Shown piece by piece: positions 25,052 through 33,957 of a stretch of 56,687 nt of DNA. The position numbers and the translations under genes are program-made. A model generated the notes under the pieces. The model saw nothing but the letters and a program-made list of their open reading frames with translations, did no database searches and was not told the DNA's origin. Origin of the DNA: Clostridiales bacterium UBA1390 (GTDB lineage: Bacteria > Bacillota > Clostridia > Lachnospirales > Bianqueaceae); assembly GCA_002305315.1 (NCBI GenBank), contig DBQQ01000057.1:1-56687 (forward strand). The letters run 5' to 3'. Each line of letters begins with the position of its first letter. Within the stretch, counting starts at the first letter, position 1.

Positions 25052-26722
25052 TTACCGAACCTCAGTGATAATCGGCAAAATCATAGGACTCCGTTTGGTT
25101 TCTCTCCATAGATATTCTCTGAGAGCATCTCGGATTTCCGTCTTAATGCTGCCCCAATCATTGATACTGCGCTGTTTACACATATCAAATACTTCCATGA
25201 CAACCTTGCGGCAGCCCTCCATCAATGACTCCGATTCTCTCACATACACAAAGCCTCGGGAGACGATATCCGGTCCCGCTTCGATCAGGCCGGTTCCTCT
25301 CTTTAAGGTCAAAACGATGATCAAAAGACCATTCTCCGCCAGAAGCTTTCTGTCACGCAACACAATATTGCCTACATCGCCTACGCCCAGTCCATCCACA
25401 AGAACATCTTCGATCTCCATATGATCTGTAACTTCACCCTGTACCTTATCCAGCTCCAGCACATCACCCACACTCATCAGGAAAATATCTTCTTCCGGAT
25501 GTCCCATCTCCTGAATCAGGTTCTTATGGGCCAGCAGATGCTTATATTCTCCATGCACCGGGATAAAATACTTGGGCTTCAGAAGACTGTATACCAGTTT
25601 CAGTTCTTCCTGGGAAGCATGGCCAGATACGTGCGCGTTCTCATAGACAACCTCTGCGCCCTTCTTCATCAATTCATTGATAACGCGTGTGACCGTCTTT
25701 TCGTTGCCCGGAACCGGCTTAGAACTGAAGATGACCTTATCACCAGCCTTGATCGTGACATTCCGATGTTCTCCGGACGCCATTCTCGCCAGAGCCGATA
25801 AAGGTTCTCCTTGGCTGCCGGTTGTTATAATAACAATTTCCTCATCCGGATAATCATTGACATCTCCAATTTCAATCAAAATTCCTTCCGGAACCTCCAA
25901 ATACCCCGTCTCCATCGCTGTGTTGACCACATTAATCATGCTGCGGCCCATCACCACAACCTTACGGCCATGATCTCTCGCCGCATTGAAAATCTGCTGC
26001 ACACGATCCACATTGGATGCAAATGTAGCTACGATGATTCTGCTTTGTTCCGAGCGATCGAAGATGTCTAGCAATGTCTTTCCGACTGTTCTCTCAGACA
26101 TGGTATATCCAGGTCTCTCAGCATTTGTGCTATCGCTCATCAGCGCCAGCACTTCCTTCTTACCCAGTTCCGCAAACCTGGGCAGATCAATCATGCTGCC
26201 ATGAATCGGAGTATAATCCACTTTAAAGTCTCCTGTATGCACGATCACGCCTCCCGGAGTGCTGATCGCCAAAGCCGTCGCATCCCCGATACTATGATTG
26301 GTTCTGATAAACTCCGTCTTGAAGCAGCCCAGTGTCACCACATCTCCCGGCTTTACCACCGTCAGACTATACTTCTTTACATTGGTCTCCTGCATCTTGT
26401 TTTCCACAAGGGCCAGTGTCAAAGCCGTACCATATACTGGAACCTGAAATTCACGCAAAAAATACGGTAAAGCACCAATATGATCTTCATGGCCATGTGT
26501 TAAAACCACGCCTACAAGCTTCTCTCGGTTTTCCCGAAGGTAATCAAAATTAGGAATGATCAGATCAATTCCCAACATGTCACTTCCCGGGAAAGCAACA
26601 CCACAGTCCACAACCAAAATCTGCTCATCACATTCGATCAATGTCATATTGGATCCAATCCGATCCAATCCACCGATAGGGATGATCTTCACTTTTTTTC
26701 TTTTTCTTCCACGTTCCGCCAA
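25052..26722 (-). CDS. rnj: Ribonuclease J
   Basis: 556-aa metallo-beta-lactamase/beta-CASP ribonuclease, with both endo- and 5'-3' exonuclease activity in relatives, central to mRNA decay. The zinc motif HGHEDH is at 76-81, a following His is in TNHSIGDA, and beta-CASP motifs (SDSTNAE, ATFASN, GRSM, SSKPVPGNE, HVSGHASQEE, PVHGEY) are all there. The start is a TTG at 26722 with GAGG seven bases ahead; it overlaps nothing and lies two bases after the DUF1292 stop. Confidence 0.96.
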   Translation of the reverse strand: MAERGRKRKKVKIIPIGGLDRIGSNMTLIECDEQILVVDCGVAFPGSDMLGIDLIIPNFDYLRENREKLVGVVLTHGHEDHIGALPYFLREFQVPVYGTALTLALVENKMQETNVKKYSLTVVKPGDVVTLGCFKTEFIRTNHSIGDATALAISTPGGVIVHTGDFKVDYTPIHGSMIDLPRFAELGKKEVLALMSDSTNAERPGYTMSERTVGKTLLDIFDRSEQSRIIVATFASNVDRVQQIFNAARDHGRKVVVMGRSMINVVNTAMETGYLEVPEGILIEIGDVNDYPDEEIVIITTGSQGEPLSALARMASGEHRNVTIKAGDKVIFSSKPVPGNEKTVTRVINELMKKGAEVVYENAHVSGHASQEELKLVYSLLKPKYFIPVHGEYKHLLAHKNLIQEMGHPEEDIFLMSVGDVLELDKVQGEVTDHMEIEDVLVDGLGVGDVGNIVLRDRKLLAENGLLIIVLTLKRGTGLIEAGPDIVSRGFVYVRESESLMEGCRKVVMEVFDMCKQRSINDWGSIKTEIRDALREYLWRETKRSPMILPIITEVR

Positions 26723-26724
26723 AG

Positions 26725-27066
26725 TTACACCTCTTCTTCCTCAATTTCCAGGTCAAACTCATCCGACTGTCTAAAAATCTGAACGACCTGGTCATATTCC
26801 TCATCGCTTATATTTTCAATAGTGACATACTGCTCCTGACCTTCCAGAATGGCAGTAAACTCAGCCTCTGACCGATCACAAAGTCGAAACAGATACGCTT
26901 CGCTTTTTTCCACGTCCTCGTCATCGTCATCATCCGTTTCCTCTTCCGGCAATGCAGCCAGCATCCAGTACGTCTTGCCCTTCAACTCGCAGGATCCCGC
27001 CAGTTCGAAATCCTTCTGGGTATCCGTTTCCTCATCATAGAGTGTAACCACTCTGATTTTCTCCAT
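26725..27066 (-). CDS. DUF1292-family acidic protein
   Basis: 113-aa very acidic protein: a DUF1292 fold (VVTLYDEETDTQKDFELAGSCELKGKTYWML...) interrupted by a run of Glu/Asp (residues about 43-55) and ending in acidic residues. Function unknown; the gene is nearly always next to ruvX and ireB. I start at the ATG at 27066, eight bases after AAGGAGG; a GTG two codons earlier is too close to the ribosome site. Confidence 0.88.
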   Translation of the reverse strand: MEKIRVVTLYDEETDTQKDFELAGSCELKGKTYWMLAALPEEETDDDDDEDVEKSEAYLFRLCDRSEAEFTAILEGQEQYVTIENISDEEYDQVVQIFRQSDEFDLEIEEEEV

Positions 27067-27109
27067 ACCCACAACCTCCTTTTTAATTTAATTTATGATC
27101 TAACCGCCT

Positions 27110-27562
27110 TCAACGGATCGATTCCTCATTCTCCACCTGGGCTTTTCTCGCATCCAGGTACCCCTGCAAAATATAGACTGCCGCAATCTGGTCTACCACT
27201 TGTTTGCGCTGATGCCTGTCCAATCCTCTTTCCAGCAGCGGCTTCTCCGCCATCCGCGTACTCAGACGTTCATCCCATAGCAGGATCTCCACCCGATACA
27301 AATCCCTCTCCAGACGGCGCTTAAAAGCCAGCGTCTTTTCTGCTCGCTCTCCCAATGTATTATTCATGTTCTTTGGCAGGCCCAGTACGATGGTATGCAC
27401 ATCGTTTTCTTCTGCCAACTGCCGAATCCGACGCACCGTCTTCTTCAGATTTTCTTCTTCCTCTCGAAACACCGTTTCCACCGGTGAAGCCAACATACAT
27501 CCAGGATCACTCATCGCAATTCCTGTCGTCCTGGCTCCAAAGTCAAGTCCCATAATTCTCAA
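27110..27562 (-). CDS. ruvX: Pre-16S rRNA nuclease / Holliday-junction resolvase-like RuvX (YqgF)
   Basis: 150-aa RNase H-fold protein. It has the N-terminal GLDFGARTTGIAMSD with the catalytic Asp, VLGLPKNMN, WDERLST and a late Asp in VVDQIAAVYILQGYL. In E. coli YqgF finishes the 5' end of 16S rRNA. The start is a TTG that overlaps the ireB stop and has AGGAGG ten bases upstream, giving the family-typical MRIMGLD; an ATG three codons on is too far from the ribosome site. Confidence 0.92.
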   Translation of the reverse strand: MRIMGLDFGARTTGIAMSDPGCMLASPVETVFREEEENLKKTVRRIRQLAEENDVHTIVLGLPKNMNNTLGERAEKTLAFKRRLERDLYRVEILLWDERLSTRMAEKPLLERGLDRHQRKQVVDQIAAVYILQGYLDARKAQVENEESIR

Positions 27563-27837
27563 GATCCGGATTCCTCCTGATCGTCCAAATGATTGGCCTC
27601 TATAAAGGTTTTTACCAACTCTTCCAAGATTTCATCTCTTGTCAGACGTGCAATTCGGCTTCTGGCATTCTGATAACTGGTGATATACGTAGGATCATCG
27701 GACATGATATAACCGACGATTTGATTCACAGGATTATATCCTTTTTCCTGCAATGCACGATATACGTCCGTAAGCGCACTGCGTACTGGATTGCTGTCAT
27801 CGGAAACTACATTAAAATACTTGGTATTTCGATCCAT
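27559..27837 (-). CDS. IreB family protein (UPF0297)
   Basis: 92-aa protein of the IreB/DUF965 family, with LQEKGYNPVNQIVGYIMSDDPTYITSYQNAR, the family core. In Enterococcus IreB is a small substrate of the PASTA kinase IreK and affects cephalosporin resistance. The ATG shares its A with the stop of mtaB (TAATG) and AAAGGAG lies 11 bases upstream. The gene order mtaB-ireB-ruvX is widespread in Firmicutes. Confidence 0.93.
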   Translation of the reverse strand: MDRNTKYFNVVSDDSNPVRSALTDVYRALQEKGYNPVNQIVGYIMSDDPTYITSYQNARSRIARLTRDEILEELVKTFIEANHLDDQEESGS

Positions 27838-29144
27838 TACGTAATCACTCCTTTCAAGTATATCTCCCCATCCTGCCGTACACAATTCTGAAATCGTACA
27901 GATACAATCTGATTTTCCGACAGCATCCGCTGTCCTGAAGTTTTCTCTTCCTCCACCAGCGTACGGATGTAATGATCTGTGTAGCCTTCCCATCCCTGTT
28001 CCCAGGTCTTCTCCAGCAAAACCTCCCGAACGCCTCCGATAAAACGAGAAGCAAACTCCCATGATAACTCTTCTGCCGCTTGAATGGCTCTCTCGCTGCG
28101 CGCATGCTTTACTTCTTCCGAGATCTGATCCATCCGCCTTGCGGCTGCTGTTCCCTCTCTCTTGGAATATTTAAATACATGCACCTGTGCGAACCCAATC
28201 TGACGCAGAAATGCCAAGGATTCTTCGAAATCATCCTCCGTCTCTCCTGGAAATCCCACGATCAAATCTGTCGTAATCGCTGTCTCCGGTCTGAATCGTC
28301 GCAGACGTTCTACTGCCTGTGCATATTCATCCGGCGTATACCGCCGATTCATGGTCCGCAATGTCTTTGCGCAGCCGCTTTGCAAGGACAGGTGATAATG
28401 AGGGCACAGCTTATTGGATTGCGCGATCTCTTCCAGATATTCCTCTGTAATCAGTCCCGGTTCCAAGGATCCCAGACGGATTCGCTCAAGTCCCTCTACT
28501 TCGTTCAGACGCTGTATCAGCTGTCCTAGCGTAATTCGATCATTCGGATCCGTAAGCGTTCCCTGTCTTCCATAGGAACTCAGATGAATCCCCGTCAAGA
28601 CCAATTCCTTGTATCCTTGTGATGTCAGGTGTCTGACTTCTTCTAAAACATCCTGTGGATCCTTGCTTCGAAGCGGGCCTCTCACATGTGGAATGATACA
28701 GTACGAACAATACTGTCGGCAGCCGTCCTGAATCTTCAGAAAAGCTCTCGTATGTCCCCTTACCTCTTCTTTTCGAAGACGTATCGCCGTTTCTAGTTCC
28801 TTTCGTCCCTTCATGGCCTCATTCACCATCTGTACTAACCGAGGCTTGTCCATGTTGTTTATATAAAGATCCACAGCCCCCTCTGGCATCTTCTCTCCGC
28901 CCGCCTGGACAAAGCAACCGGTTGCGACAATCAATGCTTCGGGATTCAGCCTTCTGGCCCGGTGAAGAATCTGTCGAGATTTCTTAGCTGCCATTTGTGT
29001 TACCGTACAGGTATTGACTATATAGACATCCGCCAATTCTGTAAAAGGAACAATGACTACCCCCTCTGATTGAAAAGTTTCCCGGATCTTGTCCGTCTCA
29101 TAGCTGTTCACTTTACAGCCTAACGTATACAGAGCCACTCTCAT
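27837..29144 (-). CDS. mtaB: tRNA t6A37 methylthiotransferase MtaB
   Basis: 435-aa radical-SAM enzyme that adds a methylthio group to t6A at position 37 of ANN-reading tRNAs. N-terminal UPF0004 domain with Cys10, Cys46 and Cys77 for the auxiliary cluster; radical-SAM CRQYCSYC with Cys142, 146 and 149; C-terminal TRAM region about 370-435. First gene of the operon down to the U32 peptidase. AGGAG is upstream of the ATG. Confidence 0.95.
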   Translation of the reverse strand: MRVALYTLGCKVNSYETDKIRETFQSEGVVIVPFTELADVYIVNTCTVTQMAAKKSRQILHRARRLNPEALIVATGCFVQAGGEKMPEGAVDLYINNMDKPRLVQMVNEAMKGRKELETAIRLRKEEVRGHTRAFLKIQDGCRQYCSYCIIPHVRGPLRSKDPQDVLEEVRHLTSQGYKELVLTGIHLSSYGRQGTLTDPNDRITLGQLIQRLNEVEGLERIRLGSLEPGLITEEYLEEIAQSNKLCPHYHLSLQSGCAKTLRTMNRRYTPDEYAQAVERLRRFRPETAITTDLIVGFPGETEDDFEESLAFLRQIGFAQVHVFKYSKREGTAAARRMDQISEEVKHARSERAIQAAEELSWEFASRFIGGVREVLLEKTWEQGWEGYTDHYIRTLVEEEKTSGQRMLSENQIVSVRFQNCVRQDGEIYLKGVIT

Positions 29145-29166
29145 ACGATTCTTCTCCTATTATCAT

Positions 29167-29195
29167 ATTATATCGGATTTTTTTTGATTTTACAA
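29167..29195 (-). promoter_or_regulatory. Promoter of the mtaB operon
   Basis: Minus strand: TTGTAA (29190-29195), 17 bases, perfect TATAAT (29167-29172), leaving a leader of about 16 bases before the ATG of mtaB. Confidence 0.75.
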
Positions 29196-29216
29196 TCTTT
29201 TTCCCAAAAATAGTTG

Positions 29217-29245
29217 TTGACAATCTGCCAAAAAAATTCTAAGAT
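29217..29245 (+). promoter_or_regulatory. Promoter of the HPr-like gene
   Basis: Perfect TTGACA (29217-29222), 17 bases, TAAGAT (29240-29245). Downstream a small hairpin, GCCCAT (29254-29259) with ATGGGC (29266-29271), lies in the leader before the ribosome site. Confidence 0.75.
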
Positions 29246-29297
29246 TAATGAAGGCCCATTGTGAAATGGGCATGACTATCCATAAGGAGGACTTTGC

Positions 29298-29543
29298 ATG
29301 AAATCCGTTTATATTTTGCTGAATTCCATCGATAAAGTCAAGAACTTTGTCAGCACTACAACACATATTGAAGGGGATCTGGATCTGGTTGTCGGCCGAT
29401 ACGTAGTCGATGCTAAGTCCATCATGGGAATCTTTAGCCTCGATCTGAGTCAGCCGCTGCGCCTGGATATTCACGATGACGCACAGGCAGATCATTGCCT
29501 GCAGCTGCTAAGCCCCTATTTGGTAGACCAGGATCATACCTGA
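29298..29543 (+). CDS. HPr-family protein lacking the PTS histidine (Crh-like)
   Basis: 81-aa HPr-fold protein. The region around the regulatory serine is clear (VDAKSIMGIFSLDLSQPL, matching the Ser46 site of HPr), but the HARPA segment with the phosphorylated His15 is replaced by SIDKVKNF. It therefore cannot carry phosphate to the PTS; like Crh of Bacillus it could still be phosphorylated on the serine by HPr kinase and act in carbon control. Whether this one is phosphorylated is inference. Own promoter, AAGGAGG ribosome site and a strong terminator: a monocistronic, probably well-expressed gene. Confidence 0.82.
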   Translation: MKSVYILLNSIDKVKNFVSTTTHIEGDLDLVVGRYVVDAKSIMGIFSLDLSQPLRLDIHDDAQADHCLQLLSPYLVDQDHT

Positions 29544-29562
29544 TCACCACTTGCAATGCATG

Positions 29563-29602
29563 ATTCGACGCAGAATGAATGATTCTGCGTCGAATTTTTT
29601 TT
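29563..29602 (+). terminator. Strong terminator of the HPr-like gene
   Basis: A perfect 14-bp stem, ATTCGACGCAGAAT (29563-29576) with ATTCTGCGTCGAAT (29582-29595), five-base loop, followed by eight T. Confidence 0.95.
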
Positions 29603-29632
29603 ATGCCTATATCTATTTTCTTATGCCTGTTT

Positions 29633-31426
29633 TCACTCGCTCTTCCCGCGCAGCATAAGGTGCAATTCTTCAAGCTGTTTCTCATCTACTGTAGAAGGAG
29701 CTTCGCTCATGAGGCAAGACGCATCCTTAATCTTGGGGAACGCGATGACTTCCCGAATATTATCGGTGCCGCACAAAAGCATAATCATACGATCCAGTCC
29801 GAAGGCCAATCCTCCATGCGGCGGTGCTCCATAAGAAAACGCCTCTAGGAAGAAACCAAACTTCTCCATAGCTTCCTCCATCGTGAATCCCAGCGCCTCA
29901 AATACCTTTTCCTGAATATCCTTTCGATGAATACGGATGCTTCCGCCGCCCATCTCTACACCATCCAGCACCATATCATAGGCCTTGGCACGCACACGCC
30001 CCGGATCCGAAAACAGGTACGCAAGATCCTCTTCATACGGCATCGTAAAGGGATGATGCATCGCCATATAACGTCCCTCTTCTTCGCTGTACTCAAACAT
30101 GGGGAACTGAGTCACCCATAGAAATTCATGATGATTCGGATCAATCAGATCCAGCTGATGTCCCAGATGCAGGCGTACATTTCCCAATGCATCGCAGACT
30201 ATTTTCTTTTTATCTGCACAGAAAACGATCAGATCGCCCTTTTCAGCACCGGCCGCAGTCACAATCTCCTGCAGCTTCTCTTCGCTCATGAATTTAGCAA
30301 TCGGAGACTTCACGGTTCCATCCTCATGCAAGCCGATCCAGGCCAGTCCCTTGGCACGATATAATTTCGCTACCTCTCCCAGGGCATCGATCTTCTTTCT
30401 GGGCATGTCCGCCTGTCCCTTCACAACCAGACAACGCACAACACCGCCAGAAGCCAATGCCGATTCAAAGACCCCAAAGCCACAACCAGATACGACCTCA
30501 CTGACATCCTGAATCTCCATACCAAAGCGCAGATCCGGCTTATCCGAACCATACCGGTCCATCGCCTCGTTCCATGTCATACGGCGCATAGGCAATGAGA
30601 TCTCCCAGCCAGCCACATCATGAAACACCTTGGCGATCATTCGTTCATTCACGTTCATGATGTCATCCTCTTCTACAAAGGATAACTCCATATCCACCTG
30701 TGTAAATTCCGGCTGACGGTCTGCCCGCAGATCCTCGTCTCTAAAACACCGCGCCAACTGATAATACCGATCCATCCCCGAGATCATCAGCAGCTGCTTA
30801 TACATCTGCGGCGATTGCGGCAACGCATAGAAATGCCCCGGATGCACACGGCTTGGCACCAAATAATCTCTGGCTCCCTCCGGCGTACTCTTAATCAGCA
30901 TGGGCGTCTCGATCTCCAGGAATCCTTCCTGATTGAGGAAGTTCCGAATGGCTGCCGTCACCTGATGCCGCAGCCAAAGATTATGCTGCATCTTAGGACG
31001 ACGAAGGTCGAGGTACCGATATTTCAGACGAAGATCCTCCCGCGTATCCACCTCGTCCAGAATCTGGAACGGTGTTGTCTTTGCCGCAGAGAGAACATGA
31101 ATCTGTTCTGCCACGATCTCCACTTCCCCTGTCGGCAGCTTCTCATTGACAGCACCCTCTCTGCGCTGCACCTGTCCGCTGACGGCCACCACAAACTCTG
31201 TCCGCAAGGCGGAAGCCTGCTCTAAAAGTACAGGAGACGCATTGTCCTCTGATAGGACGACCTGTACGATTCCTGCTCGATCCCGAACATCGATAAAAAT
31301 CAGGCTTCCCTTATTCCGTACTTTCTGTACCCATCCCATTACGGTAATGTGCCTTCCAACATGTTCCGGCCGAACCTCTCCACAGTACATACTGCGCTTC
31401 AGGCCATTCAAAGATTCTTCTGTCAT
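29633..31426 (-). CDS. aspS: Aspartyl-tRNA synthetase
   Basis: 597-aa class II synthetase. N-terminal OB-fold anticodon domain (ITVMGWVQKVRNKGSLIFIDVRDRAGIVQVV), motif 1 and 2 region (FLEIETPMLIKSTPEGARDYLVPSR, CFRDEDLRADRQPEFTQ) and motif 3 (GLAFGLDRMIMLLCG), plus the bacterial insertion domain between. The ATG at 31426 overlaps the hisS stop as ATGA with GGAGG 11 bases upstream; an upstream GTG in frame would place that ribosome site inside the gene. Second gene of hisS-aspS. Confidence 0.97.
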   Translation of the reverse strand: MTEESLNGLKRSMYCGEVRPEHVGRHITVMGWVQKVRNKGSLIFIDVRDRAGIVQVVLSEDNASPVLLEQASALRTEFVVAVSGQVQRREGAVNEKLPTGEVEIVAEQIHVLSAAKTTPFQILDEVDTREDLRLKYRYLDLRRPKMQHNLWLRHQVTAAIRNFLNQEGFLEIETPMLIKSTPEGARDYLVPSRVHPGHFYALPQSPQMYKQLLMISGMDRYYQLARCFRDEDLRADRQPEFTQVDMELSFVEEDDIMNVNERMIAKVFHDVAGWEISLPMRRMTWNEAMDRYGSDKPDLRFGMEIQDVSEVVSGCGFGVFESALASGGVVRCLVVKGQADMPRKKIDALGEVAKLYRAKGLAWIGLHEDGTVKSPIAKFMSEEKLQEIVTAAGAEKGDLIVFCADKKKIVCDALGNVRLHLGHQLDLIDPNHHEFLWVTQFPMFEYSEEEGRYMAMHHPFTMPYEEDLAYLFSDPGRVRAKAYDMVLDGVEMGGGSIRIHRKDIQEKVFEALGFTMEEAMEKFGFFLEAFSYGAPPHGGLAFGLDRMIMLLCGTDNIREVIAFPKIKDASCLMSEAPSTVDEKQLEELHLMLRGKSE

Positions 31427-32682
31427 GACAACTGATTCCTCCACTCTTGTATATTCCGAAAATCTACGGTCTCGCTTTCCCCGCTCTCCATATTTTTGAG
31501 AGATGCCTTCCCGGTTTCAAGCTCTGTCTCGCCCAGGATCATCGTATAACGAGCGCCCCGCTTATTAGCGTATTTCATCTGCGCCTTAACGCTTCTTCCA
31601 AGAAGATCCGATTCCGCACTCACATGCAGCGCACGCAGCCGATATACCAGAGACAGCGCTTCTATAGACGCCTTCTCTCCCATACTTCCCACATAAAGAT
31701 CCAGGGGTGTCTCTGTCTGCATCGTCCCATTCGCGGCCTCCATCGCTAGGATCATCCTACCAATGCCCGCAGCAAAGCCCACAGCGGGGACCGAACTGCC
31801 ACCCAGCTCCTCGATCAGGTGATCATACCGACCGCCGGCACAGACAGTGCCCTGAGCGCCGATCTCATCGCAGACAAATTCAAATACCGTTCGCGTATAA
31901 TAATCCAAACCGCGTACGATTCCCGGATCTACCACAAATGGAATGCCCATTCCGGAAAGATAGGCCTGTACCTTCTCAAAATGCTCTCTGCAATCCTGGT
32001 CCAACGCATCCAGAACAGAAGGGGCGCCTTCTACAATCTCTCGACACTGTGGATTCTTGCAATCTAAAATCCGCAGCGGATTTCGTTCCAGACGCTCTTT
32101 ACAGGTCTCACACAGGCTGTCCTTATAGCGCTCAAAATAGTCTCTCAACTCTTGATTATATTTCGCACGGCATTCTCTGCATCCTAAAGAATTGATGTGC
32201 AGCGTCACATTATGAATCCCCAGGCGTTTTAATAATTCATACGCAACAGAAATCACTTCTGCATCTGCCGCCGCTTCTGCCGATCCATACAACTCAACGC
32301 CAAACTGGGAAAACTGGCGGTCGCGGCCTGCCTGCGGCTTCTCATAACGAAAGCAGGGGGTAATATAATATAATTTTGTTGGCTGCGGATCCGCAAACAT
32401 CTTGTGTTCCAGAAAGGCTCTGGCCGCTCCAGCTGTCCCCTCCGGCTTCAGGGTAATACTTCGGTTTCCTTTATCCAGAAAAGTATACATTTCCTTCTGT
32501 ACAATATCCGTAGTATCTCCTACACCACGCTGAAATAATTCCGTATGCTCAAATATCGGCGTACGAATCTCTCCATAATGGAAATCCTCCATCAGACGTG
32601 CGATTGTTTTTTCGATACTCTGCCATTTTCGAACCTGTTCTCCATACAGGTCATAGGTCCCTCTGGGAGCCTGTGTAATCAT
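31423..32682 (-). CDS. hisS: Histidyl-tRNA synthetase
   Basis: 419-aa class II synthetase. Motif 1 region EIRTPIFEHTELFQRGVGDTTDIVQKEMYTF, motif 2 CFRYEKPQAGRDRQFSQFGVE, the HisA motif GLDYYTRTVFEF and motif 3 AAGIGRMI are present, with a C-terminal anticodon-binding domain. The ATG at 32682 has AAAAGGAG upstream; the frame reads 60 codons further but through promoter-like sequence. No T-box is seen in the 148-base leader region. Confidence 0.97.
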   Translation of the reverse strand: MITQAPRGTYDLYGEQVRKWQSIEKTIARLMEDFHYGEIRTPIFEHTELFQRGVGDTTDIVQKEMYTFLDKGNRSITLKPEGTAGAARAFLEHKMFADPQPTKLYYITPCFRYEKPQAGRDRQFSQFGVELYGSAEAAADAEVISVAYELLKRLGIHNVTLHINSLGCRECRAKYNQELRDYFERYKDSLCETCKERLERNPLRILDCKNPQCREIVEGAPSVLDALDQDCREHFEKVQAYLSGMGIPFVVDPGIVRGLDYYTRTVFEFVCDEIGAQGTVCAGGRYDHLIEELGGSSVPAVGFAAGIGRMILAMEAANGTMQTETPLDLYVGSMGEKASIEALSLVYRLRALHVSAESDLLGRSVKAQMKYANKRGARYTMILGETELETGKASLKNMESGESETVDFRNIQEWRNQLS

Positions 32683-32752
32683 TTGACTCTCTCCTTTTCT
32701 GGATTTTTTACAACAATATTGGTATATAACGAGGAATGCTTCAAGAATTATC

Positions 32753-32781
32753 TTTACAAATTCTCTGTTGTACGATACAAT
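32753..32781 (+). promoter_or_regulatory. Promoter of the DUF4364 gene
   Basis: TTTACA (32753-32758), 17 bases, TACAAT (32776-32781), about 50 bases before the ATG. A short CCGG...CCGG inverted repeat lies in the leader. Confidence 0.55.
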
Positions 32782-32830
32782 TATATATTGCCGGGGATTC
32801 CGGTTAGTATACAAAAGGCAGGTGTTGGTT

Positions 32831-33361
32831 ATGTCTGGTAATCCTTCCGATTTCACGCTCAATAAGCTGATTCTTTTATATATCCTTCGGGAAAAGGGAT
32901 GCCTCTCCCGCTCTGAGCTGGCAGACTTTGTTTTGTACCATAAATATATGGATTATTTTTCGTTGGATCAGTATATTATTGAGTTGGAAGATTCCGGATT
33001 GCTTTCTTCCACCAAGGAAAATAACCGCATCCTGTATCATATCACCCGTAAGGGCTGCGAAACACTGAATCTGTTTCAGCTCCGCATTCCTCACAGCCTG
33101 CGCCGCGAAATCCTGGAATACGCAGAACTCGGCGCTATGGATCGTCCCTCTACGATGGGGCTGGATGTCTCTTTGCATCAGGAAACCGATGGTCGATATA
33201 CCGTTACCTGTTATGTGCGCGACTATGATACCCATCTCTTCGAGCTAGTTTTCCATGTGGGAACTCAGGAAGAAGCTGCTCGTATTCGTATTCTCTGGCT
33301 ACAGAAGGGTTTAACCCTGTATCGCAATCTGATCCGGGATATGAATGCCGAGGAGGAGTGA
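32831..33361 (+). CDS. DUF4364-family protein, winged-helix-like
   Basis: 176-aa protein of DUF4364, a clostridial family. Residues about 8-80 look like a winged helix (LNKLILLYILREKGCLSRSELADFVL... IIELEDSGLLSSTKENNRILYHITRKG), the rest a mixed alpha/beta domain (YTVTCYVRDYDTHLFELVFHVGTQEEA). A DNA-binding role is plausible but unproven. Divergent from hisS. Its TGA stop directly abuts the stop codon of engB on the other strand, so there is no space for a terminator between them. Confidence 0.85.
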   Translation: MSGNPSDFTLNKLILLYILREKGCLSRSELADFVLYHKYMDYFSLDQYIIELEDSGLLSSTKENNRILYHITRKGCETLNLFQLRIPHSLRREILEYAELGAMDRPSTMGLDVSLHQETDGRYTVTCYVRDYDTHLFELVFHVGTQEEAARIRILWLQKGLTLYRNLIRDMNAEEE

Positions 33362-33940
33362 CTATTCTTCCTCCAAGAGAGTCCATATCTCATCCCTGCC
33401 CTGTTTAGACAATGCCGAGAATGGAATGATTCGATCCTCTGACGTCAGGGACATGCTCCTTCGCAAGACTGATAGTTGCTTCTGCTGCTGTGCCTTGCTC
33501 AACTTATCCGCTTTGGTCGCAATGATCACCGGCTGGTACCCATGATGCCGCACCCATTCCAACATGGTCATATCCAACGTCCCCGGCTCATGACGGATAT
33601 CCACCAACAGAAATACATATCGGATACCTTGTCGGTGTGTCAGATAATAATCAATCACCTTTGAAAACCGCTCTTGCTCTGCTCGAGCGGTTTTCGCATA
33701 TCCGTATCCCGGAAGATCCACAAACATCCATCGCTCCTGAACCTTATAGAAATTCATCGTTCTCGTCTTCCCCGGCTGCGAACTGGTACGCGCCAGTGAT
33801 TTTCGGTTGACCAGACTATTGATCAATGAGGACTTCCCCACATTGGATTTCCCCGCAAATACGATTTCCGGCAATTCCTGTTTTGGAATCTGGGGAATCG
33901 TCGCGGCTACCGCACTGAGTTCTGCCCGACTAATCTCCAT
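33362..33940 (-). CDS. engB: Ribosome-biogenesis GTPase EngB (YsxC/YihA)
   Basis: 192-aa TRAFAC GTPase needed for 50S ribosomal subunit assembly. G1 GKSNVGKSSLI, G3 DLPGYGYAK and G4 TKADK are visible; G2 threonine lies in ARTSSQPGKT. The ATG at 33940 has AAGGAAGG upstream, in the 17-base gap after lon; the longer frame would overlap lon without a ribosome site. Last gene of the tig-clpP-clpX-lon-engB run, the usual order in Firmicutes. Confidence 0.95.
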   Translation of the reverse strand: MEISRAELSAVAATIPQIPKQELPEIVFAGKSNVGKSSLINSLVNRKSLARTSSQPGKTRTMNFYKVQERWMFVDLPGYGYAKTARAEQERFSKVIDYYLTHRQGIRYVFLLVDIRHEPGTLDMTMLEWVRHHGYQPVIIATKADKLSKAQQQKQLSVLRRSMSLTSEDRIIPFSALSKQGRDEIWTLLEEE

Positions 33941-33957
33941 GATATCCTTCCTTTCTA

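Noticed and set aside
32683..32830. T-box riboswitch ahead of hisS
   Set aside because: The region is only 148 bases, has no T-box consensus core and no terminator/antiterminator pair; it is an ordinary divergent promoter region.
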